From Flavobacterium soyae (lineage in GTDB: Bacteria; Bacteroidota; Bacteroidia; Flavobacteriales; Flavobacteriaceae), in assembly GCF_021245985.1 (NCBI RefSeq), contig NZ_JAJQXA010000017.1, positions 1 through 64,000 on the forward strand: a stretch of DNA of 64,000 bases. The letters run 5' to 3'. The position numbers and the translations under genes were made by a program. Below, one piece after another: positions 25,651 to 35,227 of this stretch (position 1 is its first letter; every line of letters begins with the position of its first letter). Below the pieces are notes generated by a model. The model was not told where the DNA came from and searched no databases. It saw only the letters and a list, made by a program, of their open reading frames with translations.

Positions 25651-26880
25651 CTACAATTCTGAAATTTGGAAATTTAAAGCTTTTAAATCGTTCCAGAAAT
25701 CTGGATATGATTTTGAAACTACTCCTGCATCTTCAATAATAATAGGTACTTTAATGGCTAATGGAGCAAATGCCATTGCCATACGGTGATCGTTATACGT
25801 CCCGATTTTTACATCGTGATTTATATTATCTGATTTTACTAAAGTTAAGCTGTCATTGGTTACTGAAATATTCGCGCCTAACTTTGTAAGCTCAATTCGC
25901 AATGCTTCAAGTCTGTCCGTTTCTTTAATTTTTAAAGTATGAAGACCTGTTAAATGACATCCAATTCCTAAACCTAAACAAGTTACTGCGATTGTTTGTG
26001 CGATATCCGGCGTGTTGTTTAATTCAAAATTTACATCTTGATAATTAAATCCTGCCACTTTTTCTAAAGTCATTTTGTTGTTTTGGAAAATCGTTTTTAC
26101 GCCCATTTTTTCATAAAGAGAAACTAATTCTGAATCTCCCTGAAGACTGTTTTCTTTATAACTGCTCAATGTTATTTTTGCAGCATCGGCCAAAGCCACA
26201 AGACTAAAGAAATACGAAGCCGAACTCCAGTCAGATTCTACAACCATTTCTTTTGATTCAACAGATTCTTTAGGATAAACTTTAATTATGTTTCCTTCAA
26301 AACTTGTTTTGATATCTAAATCATTCAGTAAAGCCAAAGTCATTTTAATATAAGGAACTGAAGTAATTTCTCCTTCTAATGTCAGCTCTAAACCATTTTC
26401 TAGTTTTGAAGCGACTAATAAAAGTGCCGAAATATATTGACTGCTTACATTGGCTGCTAAAGTAACTTTTGAATCTGTAACTTTTTTTCCTTTAATTCGA
26501 ATTGGCGGATAACCTTCTTCTTTTTCATAAGAAATCTCAACACCTAATTGTTTTAAAGTATCAACCAAAATTTTAATTGGGCGTTCCTGCATTCTGCCAG
26601 AACCTGTCATAACTACTTCTCTTCCTTCGTTTACCGCAAAATAAGCGGTTAAAAAACGCATTGCAGTTCCGGCATGGTGAATGTCAACAATTTCGTCATT
26701 ACCAATTAATGCTTTCTGCATTACTTCGCTGTCATCTGAATTTGAAGTATTGGCTAAAGTAATATTTGGAAATAAGGCTTTTAGTAATAATAAACGGTTT
26801 GTTTCACTTTTAGAACCTGTGATATTTAGCTGCGAATTATCAATTGTAAATTGTGAATTCGTTCTTAATTTTAAATTCAT
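25651..26880 (-). CDS. aroA: 3-phosphoshikimate 1-carboxyvinyltransferase (EPSP synthase)
   Basis: A 409-aa enzyme of the shikimate pathway, slightly shorter than the usual 425-430 aa. The substrate loop ITGSKSETNRLLLLKALF (about residues 20-37), the active-site block HAGTAMRFLTAYFAVNEGREVVMTGSGRMQERPI (about 78-111) and DHRMAMAFAPLA near the C-terminus are all present. Its products feed chorismate synthesis for the aromatic operon at 35-39 kb. A 134-bp gap with degenerate inverted repeats separates it from the MazG-like gene. Confidence 0.94.
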   Translation of the reverse strand: MNLKLRTNSQFTIDNSQLNITGSKSETNRLLLLKALFPNITLANTSNSDDSEVMQKALIGNDEIVDIHHAGTAMRFLTAYFAVNEGREVVMTGSGRMQERPIKILVDTLKQLGVEISYEKEEGYPPIRIKGKKVTDSKVTLAANVSSQYISALLLVASKLENGLELTLEGEITSVPYIKMTLALLNDLDIKTSFEGNIIKVYPKESVESKEMVVESDWSSASYFFSLVALADAAKITLSSYKENSLQGDSELVSLYEKMGVKTIFQNNKMTLEKVAGFNYQDVNFELNNTPDIAQTIAVTCLGLGIGCHLTGLHTLKIKETDRLEALRIELTKLGANISVTNDSLTLVKSDNINHDVKIGTYNDHRMAMAFAPLAIKVPIIIEDAGVVSKSYPDFWNDLKALNFQISEL

Positions 26881-27014
26881 TTTTTTAATTGTAAGTTGTG
26901 AATTATGAATTATGAATGATTAGAAACATAATTCAGCCCCGCAATTTACCACTCCCCATTCATAATTCAAAATTCAAAACTCATAATTCAAAACTTATGA
27001 GTGATATTTCACAA

Positions 27015-27341
27015 TTATTTCAATTTATCGTTGTTTTTGTGACGATCTTTATCTCTAACCGATTTTAAGTCCATTTTTTTATCAAAAGCAGCTTGTAAAT
27101 CGATTCCTGTTTGGTTGGCCAAGCATAAAACTACAAATACAACATCGGCTAATTCTTCGCCTAAATCTTTGTTTTTATCGCTTTCTTTTTCAGATTGTTC
27201 TCCGTAACGACGGGCAATAATTCTGGCAACTTCACCAACTTCTTCTGTAAGCTGTGCCATATTGGTTAATTCGTTAAAGTAACGAACTCCGTGTTCTTTT
27301 ATCCAGGTATCAACGTCTAGTTGTGCATTTTTCAAATCCAT
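27015..27341 (-). CDS. MazG-like nucleotide pyrophosphohydrolase
   Basis: A 108-aa all-alpha NTP-PPase. The magnesium-binding motif appears as QLTEEVGEVARIIARRYGEQ with the partner helix GEELADVVFVVLCLANQTGIDL (the EExxE and ExxD pattern). Single-domain proteins of this size clean up modified nucleotides; the preferred substrate is unknown. Its start is 2 bp from the stop of the third transglutaminase-like gene, so it is co-transcribed. Confidence 0.85.
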   Translation of the reverse strand: MDLKNAQLDVDTWIKEHGVRYFNELTNMAQLTEEVGEVARIIARRYGEQSEKESDKNKDLGEELADVVFVVLCLANQTGIDLQAAFDKKMDLKSVRDKDRHKNNDKLK

Positions 27342-27343
27342 GA

Positions 27344-29332
27344 TTACATTTTTTTAAGGACAATTTTTTCGTTTTGACTTGCAATAAGCTTTTGAAAAAC
27401 ATCTTTCAAACCTTTATATTGCTCAGTGGCAAAAATACTACTGTTAATTTCATTTGTACAGTTTATCTGAATTTTGTTTCCCTCTTTAAAAAAAATCATC
27501 GTATAAACCAGATCATTATTTTCTGATGCTATTTTAATAGGTGAAGGCATCGATTCGACAACAAATCCATCAGGGATTTCCAGATTAACATTATATTTTT
27601 CGTGCATTTTATACCCAAAACAAACTGGCATTCTTCTTATTTCCTGATTAAAAGGGTTTTTAGTTCTGGTAAAGAACAATAATGGTTTTATAAATATTTT
27701 ACCTTCAATTATATCTGACTGACTATTTGATGTAAAAGCAAAAGTTTCAAGTATTGGATCTTTTATATTTGACTTTTGGTTTTCGATTTTATAATTCGAG
27801 ATATTCAAATTACCTAATTTTTCTTCAAATTTTTCTAAGTAGCTATCTTGTGATACTGCATTGTTTTCAACTCTAAATCGGTAAGCGTCATAATCTGTGC
27901 GCAAAATTCTGACCTGGCCATTCATTTTTCCTTCGCTGTCTATTTTAACCAGCATGTTAAAATTTTCTCTTGATGGACTTGATGGCTCTAAATCTATTTC
28001 TATAGAAGTGCCGTCTTTTTTTATCAATCTGCCTTTCCAGTTCAAAACATTAAGAGGTAAAATATTTGGAGAGGTATATTTATGTGTGGCGTCAAGCAAA
28101 ATTTGTTTACCGTCAATTTCAGCAGCAGCAATGACATAATTAAATCCTGTTCTGGTTGGATAAATTGGAAGTCCATTTTCAACTGTACTTATCAAGACTG
28201 GATTCGCATCTATTCCGGCCAATATCAACATATTTATCAAAATAAAATTGATCTCGGCAACATTACCCGTTTGATCTGAATATGCTTTTACAACACCTTT
28301 ATCTGTATAAAAACCATTGCTTTCATTCCAGTTCATTCTGTTTTGAATGTAGGTAAAAATCAGGCTTAATCTTTCATTTTGAGATTCTGCCTTTCCAAGT
28401 AATCGTTTAACATCTTCTATTAAAAAATTACTTTCATTGAGCTGTTTTCCAAAACTATTATCTGTAAAAATTGTTTTTGCTACACCTTCCCAAGTCAGCG
28501 TATAATCTTTTACAGGCTGTTCAGGCATTCTTACCCTTTCAAGTTCATGCTTGATTATTCCTTTGTAATTTTCAATATTATTTACATAAGGTTCCTCATT
28601 CAAAGCCGGGATATTTTTTCCTGAATAATAAGCCTCAATTTGTCGGTACGAAAATGAATTGGTTTGATTGTGTTCGTTTTCGAATGTTTGACTTCCAGTA
28701 GAGAATTTAGAATCGTTTTCTAATGGGATTCCTCCTATTAAAATTGGTTTGTAGATGTAAAATTCCGGTATTTCTGTTTTATAATAAAAATAGTTAACCG
28801 GAATATCATATTGAATATCAAAGTCTGGGAATTTTACAATATTCTCAGACTTTAAAATATATTTATATTCGATAATAGAACCCACTTTTACATTGGGCAG
28901 TGTAATGGCTTTTTCTTTCCAGTAATTATTGATTTTTTTCTTAAATGCTCCTTGATTTTCAAGTTTGGTTTTTACTATAGCACCATTTTCCAGATTATAT
29001 GTTACCGCATCTGAAAACTCCAAACGATCTTCGTTTAAATTTTCATATCCTATATAAAAACGCACTTTTTGATCTGCCCATTTTAGGCCTTCTTTTTTGT
29101 AAATTTTAATTTTTACTTCACAGACATGATTGGCAGAAAAACCAACATCTCTATTGTACGTAAAATATGTCCTGCCTTTTTTAAATAATATGGCTGCAGA
29201 GGCGCTGCTGTCGATTGGATGCACTTTTTCCTGAAGTTCTGCTATTGTTACTTTTCCTAATTGATAAGTTTGGGACTGTACCTTTATAACAAAAAGGAAA
29301 AATAAAATAATTACTGAACTTGAAAATTTCAT
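27344..29332 (-). CDS. DUF3857/transglutaminase-like protein, catalytic residues lost
   Basis: A 662-aa exported protein with a signal peptide (VIILFFLFVIKVQS). It has an N-terminal DUF3857-like domain, a transglutaminase-like core (about 300-420) and a C-terminal beta domain. Where the 671-aa paralogue has the Cys (GNCAEIN), this one has GNVAEIN with Val358, and the His position reads FNYVIAA with Asn. LLDATHKY keeps the Asp. It is therefore probably not an active cysteine enzyme. It lies 2 bp from both neighbours and is the third of three paralogues in one operon. Confidence 0.85.
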   Translation of the reverse strand: MKFSSSVIILFFLFVIKVQSQTYQLGKVTIAELQEKVHPIDSSASAAILFKKGRTYFTYNRDVGFSANHVCEVKIKIYKKEGLKWADQKVRFYIGYENLNEDRLEFSDAVTYNLENGAIVKTKLENQGAFKKKINNYWKEKAITLPNVKVGSIIEYKYILKSENIVKFPDFDIQYDIPVNYFYYKTEIPEFYIYKPILIGGIPLENDSKFSTGSQTFENEHNQTNSFSYRQIEAYYSGKNIPALNEEPYVNNIENYKGIIKHELERVRMPEQPVKDYTLTWEGVAKTIFTDNSFGKQLNESNFLIEDVKRLLGKAESQNERLSLIFTYIQNRMNWNESNGFYTDKGVVKAYSDQTGNVAEINFILINMLILAGIDANPVLISTVENGLPIYPTRTGFNYVIAAAEIDGKQILLDATHKYTSPNILPLNVLNWKGRLIKKDGTSIEIDLEPSSPSRENFNMLVKIDSEGKMNGQVRILRTDYDAYRFRVENNAVSQDSYLEKFEEKLGNLNISNYKIENQKSNIKDPILETFAFTSNSQSDIIEGKIFIKPLLFFTRTKNPFNQEIRRMPVCFGYKMHEKYNVNLEIPDGFVVESMPSPIKIASENNDLVYTMIFFKEGNKIQINCTNEINSSIFATEQYKGLKDVFQKLIASQNEKIVLKKM

Positions 29333-29334
29333 AC

Positions 29335-31350
29335 TTATATTCTTTTTAATACTATTTTTTCAGTCTCTTTTGCTACCATTGCTTTGTAATATTCTTTTAG
29401 CATTTCGTATTTTTCAGCCGATACAATCGCTTCGTTTATTTGATGTAACACTAAAAGCTGCAAAGAATTTCCATTTGTTGCAATATTAAATTTAAAAATC
29501 CCTAGATTATCTTCCATCGTAATCGCCGCAGGAGCTGGTAACGTTTCGACTGCAAAACCTTCCGGAATTTGAATTGTTATATTGTATTTATCAGCAAAAG
29601 GATAACTAAAATCTACCGGATATTCCCTAACTTCCTGTTTAAATGGATTTTTATCTTCGGTAAAAAACAACATTGGGTTTACATAAATTTTCCCGCCAAT
29701 AAGTTCACATAAATTTGTTCCCGTAAAAGAATAAGTTTCTATAATAGGCAGTAAAATATCTTTTTCATTTGTTTTAGAATATTCGCTTATTTCAATTTTA
29801 TTATTTCGATTTTCTAATTTTTCAAGATATTCTTCTTCTTTCAAACTACTAATGTTATCTCGAGTGACCATCGCATTATAATCAGTATATTGTCTTCTGG
29901 TTTTTCCCGTAACTTTCCCTTCAGGATCAATAGTATAATTCATAAATACATTATCGCCTGAAACTTTTTTCGGCATTAGATCAACTTCTTCAGATGTTCC
30001 GTCTTTTCTAATTAAACGACCATTCCAGTTTAATGCTCTTAATGGCAGAATATTTGGAGTTGAAAATTTATCTGTTGCATCTAGCAAAATATTTCCATTT
30101 GGAGTTTCTACTGCTGCAATAACATAATTAAATGCAGTTCTGTTAGGGAATAATGGAATTCCATTAGAACGTGTACTTACTAAAACCGGGTTTGCTGTTA
30201 ATCCTGCATAGCGTAACATTGCTGTAAGCATAAGGTTTATTTCGGCACAATTACCAATTTTTTCCTGATATGCTTTTTTTACTCCTTTGTCACAAGTATA
30301 ACTTTGATATTCATCCCACTTCACTCTCGATTTAACATAACTCAAAAGTACTGCTATTTTTTCTTCAGGAGTATTTGTTGCTGCTAAGACAGTTTTAACA
30401 TCTTCTTCAAAATAACCTGTTTTATTTAATTCAGGACCAAAATCATCATAATCATAGATAGTTTTTACAACAGAATTCCAATCTGACGAATAGGACTTAA
30501 TTGGAGTATCTGGCCATTTAACAACAGATAATTCATAAGATAAAGCTGCTCTGTAATTATCAATATTGTTTACATGAGATTCTTCTTTTATTGCTGGTAC
30601 ATTATCAATTATATAAGTAGTTTTATCTTCAAAATAATCTATTTTATCTTGAGAAAAAGAAGTTGCCCCGCCATTACCGCGTGCATCTGGTCTTTCTTTG
30701 CTTGTAAAAATAATCGAAGAACTCTTTCTGTCTTTAGAAACTTTTGGAAAAACATACCCTTTCTGCATTACATTATACACATAATACTCGGGTATATAAG
30801 TTGTAAATTCTGAGTGATTTACAGGAATAGCATATTGAAAATTCCAATCACGCATCCATGAAACATAAGGAGATTTAACTGTATACTTAAATTCAATCAC
30901 GGAACCTTCAACTATATTAGGCATTGTAATTTTTTTTCGTCCTAAAAATTTATGCACAAGCTGATCAAATATTCCATCACTTTTAAGCTTCGTTTTTTCA
31001 ATTTTTCCATTTACCAAATTAAAAGTATTAGCATCTGATATCTGAATACTTTCTTTTGAATTTCCTGAAATAGAATAATTTATTGTTTGATTAGCATAAT
31101 CATAACCTTCTTTTTTATATATCTTGATACGGGTTTCAACTTCAGTAGTTAGTACAAATCCGTCATTTTGATTATAGTCTAATCTAGAATTTCCCTTTTT
31201 ATAAAGAATTGCCGCAACAGCTGCTGTATCTATAGAATGTTTTTTTTCTTTTATTTCCTCAATAGAAACTTTGCCTAATTTAAATTCCTGTGCAGCAGCT
31301 TTTGAGATAAATAGCAATAGAATTGTTAGACTAAAAATTTTGATTTTCAT
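29335..31350 (-). CDS. DUF3857/transglutaminase-like protein, partial catalytic triad
   Basis: A 671-aa exported protein (signal peptide ending SKAAAQ). The layout matches its 662-aa downstream neighbour, and the two are clear paralogues (KVSIEEIKEKKHSIDTAAVAAILYKKG against KVTIAELQEKVHPIDSSASAAILFKKG). The nucleophile Cys368 is present in IGNCAEINLMLTAMLRYAGL, but the His position is Asn (AFNYVIAAVE); the Asp is in LLDATDKF. A role in periplasmic peptide or protein processing is only family-level inference. It is co-transcribed, 21 bp after the 635-aa gene. Confidence 0.85.
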   Translation of the reverse strand: MKIKIFSLTILLLFISKAAAQEFKLGKVSIEEIKEKKHSIDTAAVAAILYKKGNSRLDYNQNDGFVLTTEVETRIKIYKKEGYDYANQTINYSISGNSKESIQISDANTFNLVNGKIEKTKLKSDGIFDQLVHKFLGRKKITMPNIVEGSVIEFKYTVKSPYVSWMRDWNFQYAIPVNHSEFTTYIPEYYVYNVMQKGYVFPKVSKDRKSSSIIFTSKERPDARGNGGATSFSQDKIDYFEDKTTYIIDNVPAIKEESHVNNIDNYRAALSYELSVVKWPDTPIKSYSSDWNSVVKTIYDYDDFGPELNKTGYFEEDVKTVLAATNTPEEKIAVLLSYVKSRVKWDEYQSYTCDKGVKKAYQEKIGNCAEINLMLTAMLRYAGLTANPVLVSTRSNGIPLFPNRTAFNYVIAAVETPNGNILLDATDKFSTPNILPLRALNWNGRLIRKDGTSEEVDLMPKKVSGDNVFMNYTIDPEGKVTGKTRRQYTDYNAMVTRDNISSLKEEEYLEKLENRNNKIEISEYSKTNEKDILLPIIETYSFTGTNLCELIGGKIYVNPMLFFTEDKNPFKQEVREYPVDFSYPFADKYNITIQIPEGFAVETLPAPAAITMEDNLGIFKFNIATNGNSLQLLVLHQINEAIVSAEKYEMLKEYYKAMVAKETEKIVLKRI

Positions 31351-31370
31351 TATTTTATTTTTGATTTTGG

Positions 31371-33278
31371 TTAGTTCTTGTTTAATATAATTTTTGCATT
31401 ATCATTTTTTGACACTTGTTCCATAAAAAGACGATATTCATCATACTCTTTGTTTGAATATTTTCCTTTGTTTACAAACATTGAGCGTTTGTAAATCAAT
31501 TTATTATTGTCTTTTTTGATAATTTCGGTTTTGTATTCTCCAAATTTTCCTTTTAATTCAAAGTTTGAAGGCAGAAATTCTATTGAAAAGCCAGTTGGAA
31601 GATTAATTTCGATTTCATCGGTATCTAAATATCCGCGCTGAATTTGAAATGGATTTTTGCGGTTTCTAATTCGTTTTATATTTCCTGTATATTGATTAAA
31701 AGCATCAACCACAAACATCATTTTATTACCCGAAAGTGTTCCGTAATTTGAAGCATTAATCTGAACATCTTCAGTAAAACGAATATTTTCCTTGTCGTTT
31801 GTAAAAGTTATTTTACCCAATTTCAAATTATTGATATTACCCCAATAATCTTTGTAATGCTCTTCTTTTTCATTTGGCTGCATGGTTTCAACTCTTGACC
31901 TGGAAGCATATTGACTTCCTTGCGATGCAATTTTTAAAATACCTGAAAAATTTCCGGTTTCATCAATTGTATAAATTCCTTTCTCTTCCTGCGTATTTCC
32001 TTTATCATCGTAAATTTTAGTACGAACAATTTCTCCTCCTTCAGGTTTTACAACGAGAACATCACGATCATCAGTAAAAATTCCTTGATATCCAAAAGGA
32101 TCATCCTGACTTGTACACTCTAACCAGATATAATTATTCCCATTCGGAACGGCAAGAATCATATGATTGCCTTGCATTGAAACAAAATCTGGCTGAATAT
32201 CTAACTTATATCTATCTCCGTATAAAATCGTATTATAAGACGGAACATCTACAACCTGCAAAAGTGCTTTTGTATAATTTGACAATGCTTTACAATCTCC
32301 ATATCCTAAGCGATCTACATCGCTCGCCAGCATAGGTTTCCATCCTCCGATACCTACTGCAATATTTACATACCTGGACTTTTTTTGGACATAATCGTAA
32401 ATAATTTTTGCTTTCTTAACAGGATCTTTTTCGTCTCCAACAAGTGCTTTTATTTTTACTTTAGTTTCATCTGGTAAAACAGTAGTTCCATTTAAGATTT
32501 TCTCTCCGTACCATTTTCCAAATGCTTCCCATGTATCGGCTTTTCCGTCAACTCCTTCTAAGTGAAAATTTTCTAATCCCATCATAACTTTAGGAAAAAG
32601 CTCCCCATATGACGGGCTTAAATCTTCTTGCTTTTGAGCCACAATATTTGCTGCTATATAGCTTAAATTAGTGTCTGTATCAGTTGTTTTTTTAATATTG
32701 AAACCATCAAATCGGAACTCTTTCTTTTTAAATCCTAATTCTTTAGGAAAAGTAACATTCAAAACACATTTCTCTACACTCAGATAATAACCTCCCAAAA
32801 AATACCATTGCGGTATAAAAGCTGTATTTGAAGTTTCTGTTTCACAGTTGTAGACAATTGTAAAAGGATATGAGATTGGAGTATAATCTAAATAAAGTAC
32901 GCGATTATCCGAAAACAGCGTACTGCCGCTAACTGCACTTTGGTCTCTAAAGTCTTTTCGCCTGATCTTTTTTATCTCATTTCCCAATGCATCATAAACT
33001 ATCGCTTCTATATTTTTTATTGAAGTAGTTTTATCATAATGCTGATAGGCATCAATATCATTTAAACCTTTCTCATTTAACACAGAGACCACCCTTTGGG
33101 TTTTGATATTCATACTTCTTTGTGAAACAATAACAATATCCATCTGATCTAAGCGAAGAACAGCATTAGCATTTTGTTTAAGACTATCAGGTATAGATAG
33201 TGTAGAATAATTAATCTTCTGAGCAGAAGAAACAAGAGAAAATAAGAAAAAAAACAGCCCGCAAAAGGTAGATTTCAT
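31371..33278 (-). CDS. DUF3857/transglutaminase-like protein with Cys and His intact
   Basis: A 635-aa exported protein (signal FCGLFFFLFSLVSSA). The transglutaminase core has DRLGYGDCKALSNYTKALLQ with Cys329 and GNHMILAV with His372. The usual Asp position is in WLECTSQDD, where Glu or a neighbouring Asp may serve. It is the most likely active member of the three. The N-terminal DUF3857 region contains the tandem strands with QRVVSVLNEKGLNDI. It is the first of the three paralogous genes, 65 bp after dtd. Confidence 0.85.
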   Translation of the reverse strand: MKSTFCGLFFFLFSLVSSAQKINYSTLSIPDSLKQNANAVLRLDQMDIVIVSQRSMNIKTQRVVSVLNEKGLNDIDAYQHYDKTTSIKNIEAIVYDALGNEIKKIRRKDFRDQSAVSGSTLFSDNRVLYLDYTPISYPFTIVYNCETETSNTAFIPQWYFLGGYYLSVEKCVLNVTFPKELGFKKKEFRFDGFNIKKTTDTDTNLSYIAANIVAQKQEDLSPSYGELFPKVMMGLENFHLEGVDGKADTWEAFGKWYGEKILNGTTVLPDETKVKIKALVGDEKDPVKKAKIIYDYVQKKSRYVNIAVGIGGWKPMLASDVDRLGYGDCKALSNYTKALLQVVDVPSYNTILYGDRYKLDIQPDFVSMQGNHMILAVPNGNNYIWLECTSQDDPFGYQGIFTDDRDVLVVKPEGGEIVRTKIYDDKGNTQEEKGIYTIDETGNFSGILKIASQGSQYASRSRVETMQPNEKEEHYKDYWGNINNLKLGKITFTNDKENIRFTEDVQINASNYGTLSGNKMMFVVDAFNQYTGNIKRIRNRKNPFQIQRGYLDTDEIEINLPTGFSIEFLPSNFELKGKFGEYKTEIIKKDNNKLIYKRSMFVNKGKYSNKEYDEYRLFMEQVSKNDNAKIILNKN

Positions 33279-33342
33279 TAGTAAGTAATTTCACCAAATA
33301 TATATCATTTTTAGAAATCCTTAACATTTGTTGATTTATTTT

Positions 33343-33795
33343 TTATTCCTTGTTTTTACTATCTATAACAATCGTTACAGGGCCATCATTTAATATGCTT
33401 ACTTTCATATCGGCGCCAAAAATTCCGGTTTGTACTTTCTTGCCAAACTCTTTTTCTAAAGCTTTTACAAAGTTTTCATACATAGGAATTGCGAACTCAG
33501 GTTTTGAAGCTTTTATATAAGACGGTCGGTTTCCTTTTTTTGTAGAAGCATGAAGTGTAAATTGGCTAACAACAATAATTTCGCCGTCGACATCCTGAAC
33601 TGAGCAGTTCATAATATCATTTTCGTCACCAAAAATTCTCATTTTTATAATTTTTCCGGTAAGCCAGTCAATGTCTTCCTGAGTATCGGCATCTTCAATT
33701 CCAACTAAAACTAATAATCCTTTTTTAATGTCGGCTGTTTTTTGACCATCAACGGTTACGGATGCCTCGGAAACTCTTTGTACGACTACTTTCAT
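33343..33795 (-). CDS. dtd: D-aminoacyl-tRNA deacylase
   Basis: A 150-aa enzyme that hydrolyses D-amino acids from mischarged tRNAs. It begins MKVVVQRVSEASVTVDG. The active-site motifs SQFTLHAST (about residues 78-86) and the cross-subunit NDGPVTIVID near the C-terminus are both present. Length is exactly that of the family. It lies between rsgA (177-bp gap of repeats) and the transglutaminase-like genes. Confidence 0.95.
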   Translation of the reverse strand: MKVVVQRVSEASVTVDGQKTADIKKGLLVLVGIEDADTQEDIDWLTGKIIKMRIFGDENDIMNCSVQDVDGEIIVVSQFTLHASTKKGNRPSYIKASKPEFAIPMYENFVKALEKEFGKKVQTGIFGADMKVSILNDGPVTIVIDSKNKE

Positions 33796-33858
33796 TATTA
33801 CAGAAGGTGGTTTTATGCCACAGATTAAAAGGATTTAACAGATTTTAAATTCTAGGGT

Positions 33859-33880
33859 TAGATGCACAGCAGTGCATCTC
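33859..33880. repeat. Hairpin AGATGCAC-AGCA-GTGCATCT
   Basis: A palindrome related to the hairpin at 655-680. It sits in the rsgA-dtd gap next to a 'ccacagattaaaaggattt' repeat fragment. Confidence 0.65.
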
Positions 33881-33972
33881 TATATTTGAATATGTTGTAT
33901 GATTTTTTTGTTTGGAATTTGGACTCGAGCGATAGAGAACAGGCGAAGCAATTTGAAAAAATTGGAATTTAA

Positions 33973-34950
33973 TTATTTCCTCGTTTCATCACTCGCTGCA
34001 CGATCATCACCATAAATATCGGTGCGATAATGTTCTTCATCGCCTTCAAGGATCTTAAGATAACTATTGTAACGCGACCATGCAATTTCATCTTTTTCTA
34101 AAGCTGCTTTTATGGCACAATGCGGCTCTTCTTTATGCAGACAATTATTAAACTTACATTGATCTTTTAGTTTGAAGAATTCCGGAAAATAACCGCTGAT
34201 TTCTGATGGCTCCATATCGACGATTCCGAAACCTTTAATTCCAGGTGTATCGATAATTCGAGCATCAAAAGATAAATCATACATTTCGGCAAAAGTCGTT
34301 GTATGCTGTCCTTGTTTACTTTGTTCTGAAATTATCGAGGTTTTTAAATGAAGAGTTGGTTCCATTGCATTTACCAAAGTCGATTTCCCAACTCCGGAAT
34401 GTCCTGAAAACATACTTACTTTACCAACCATCATTTCTTTAAGCTTGTCAACTCCTTTGTTTTCTGTTGATGATATTCGGAGACATTTATATCCAATTTC
34501 GGTATAAATATGCTGCAAATAAAGCTGATCGTCTAAAGTCTGTTCATTGAGCGTATCGATTTTGTTGAAAATCAAAACTGCTTCAATTCCGTATGCTTCG
34601 GCAGTAACTAAAAATCGATCTATAAAACTTGTGGTTGTGGGAGGATTATCAATTGTAATCAATAAAAAAACCTGATCGATATTTGAAGCAATAATATGAA
34701 TCTGTTTGGATAAATTAACCGATTTACGGACGATGTAATTTTTTCGTTCGTGAATTTTATGAATTGTACCCGTAACGGCATCTGAAGTTTCTTCTAATTC
34801 ATAATCGACAATATCGCCTACAGCAATTGGGTTGGTACTTTTAATACCTTTCATTCTGAATTTCCCTTTCATACGGCATTCTATAAAATCGCCTTTTTCA
34901 GATTTTACGGTGTACCAGCTTCCTGTAGATTTATATACGATTCCTGTCAT
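33973..34950 (-). CDS. rsgA: Ribosome small subunit-dependent GTPase RsgA
   Basis: A 325-aa circularly permuted GTPase that assists late 30S maturation. An N-terminal OB-fold (about 1-80) precedes the permuted G domain: G4 FNKIDTL, G1 GHSGVGKSTLVN, G3 DTPGIKGFG. The C-terminal zinc site is CKFNNCLHKEEPHC. It is the first gene of the leftward rsgA-dtd-transglutaminase-like-mazG-aroA run and has its own promoter. Confidence 0.95.
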   Translation of the reverse strand: MTGIVYKSTGSWYTVKSEKGDFIECRMKGKFRMKGIKSTNPIAVGDIVDYELEETSDAVTGTIHKIHERKNYIVRKSVNLSKQIHIIASNIDQVFLLITIDNPPTTTSFIDRFLVTAEAYGIEAVLIFNKIDTLNEQTLDDQLYLQHIYTEIGYKCLRISSTENKGVDKLKEMMVGKVSMFSGHSGVGKSTLVNAMEPTLHLKTSIISEQSKQGQHTTTFAEMYDLSFDARIIDTPGIKGFGIVDMEPSEISGYFPEFFKLKDQCKFNNCLHKEEPHCAIKAALEKDEIAWSRYNSYLKILEGDEEHYRTDIYGDDRAASDETRK

Positions 34951-35005
34951 TCTTTAATTTTAGATTGCTGATTTTAGATTTTAGATTCAAACCTTAAAAT
35001 CTTTG

Positions 35006-35013
35006 CAAAGATA
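35006..35013 (-). promoter_or_regulatory. -7 element of rsgA
   Basis: TATCTTTG on the minus strand, perfect to TAnnTTTG, 56 bp before the rsgA start. The -33 region would fall into the left arm of the inverted repeat at 35025. Confidence 0.55.
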
Positions 35014-35024
35014 AATGAATAATT

Positions 35025-35220
35025 TTAACCATATAAGCTATATAAGTGAATATAAATAAAGTGATCTTATACAGTCTGCATTAAACAAAAAATCCCCAAC
35101 ACTTCTTTCAAAGTGATGGGGATTTTAAAAAACAATCTAATTTTAGTATTGTGATATAATAAAACTCAAGAGCAAAGTTTAGAAAAAACTAAAATTAATT
35201 TATATCACTTATATGGTTTA
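35025..35220. repeat. AACCATATAAG inverted repeat with a terminator inside
   Basis: The left arm TTAACCATATAAGCTATATA (from 35025) and right arm TATATCACTTATATGGTTTA (35201-35220) belong to the same family as 12431 and 47681. It lies between the aromatic operon end and rsgA. Confidence 0.75.
35089..35125 (-). terminator. Terminator of the aromatic amino acid operon
   Basis: AATCCCCAACACTT and AAGTGATGGGGATT pair with one bulge around 'ctttca', with a T-run on the minus-strand side. It lies about 100 bp after the stop of the last gene (35228). Confidence 0.8.
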
Positions 35221-35227
35221 GAAAAAA

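Noticed and set aside
27894..28279. Rightward open frames inside the transglutaminase-like genes
   Set aside because: They are antisense shadows of strongly conserved coding sequence with no start signals.
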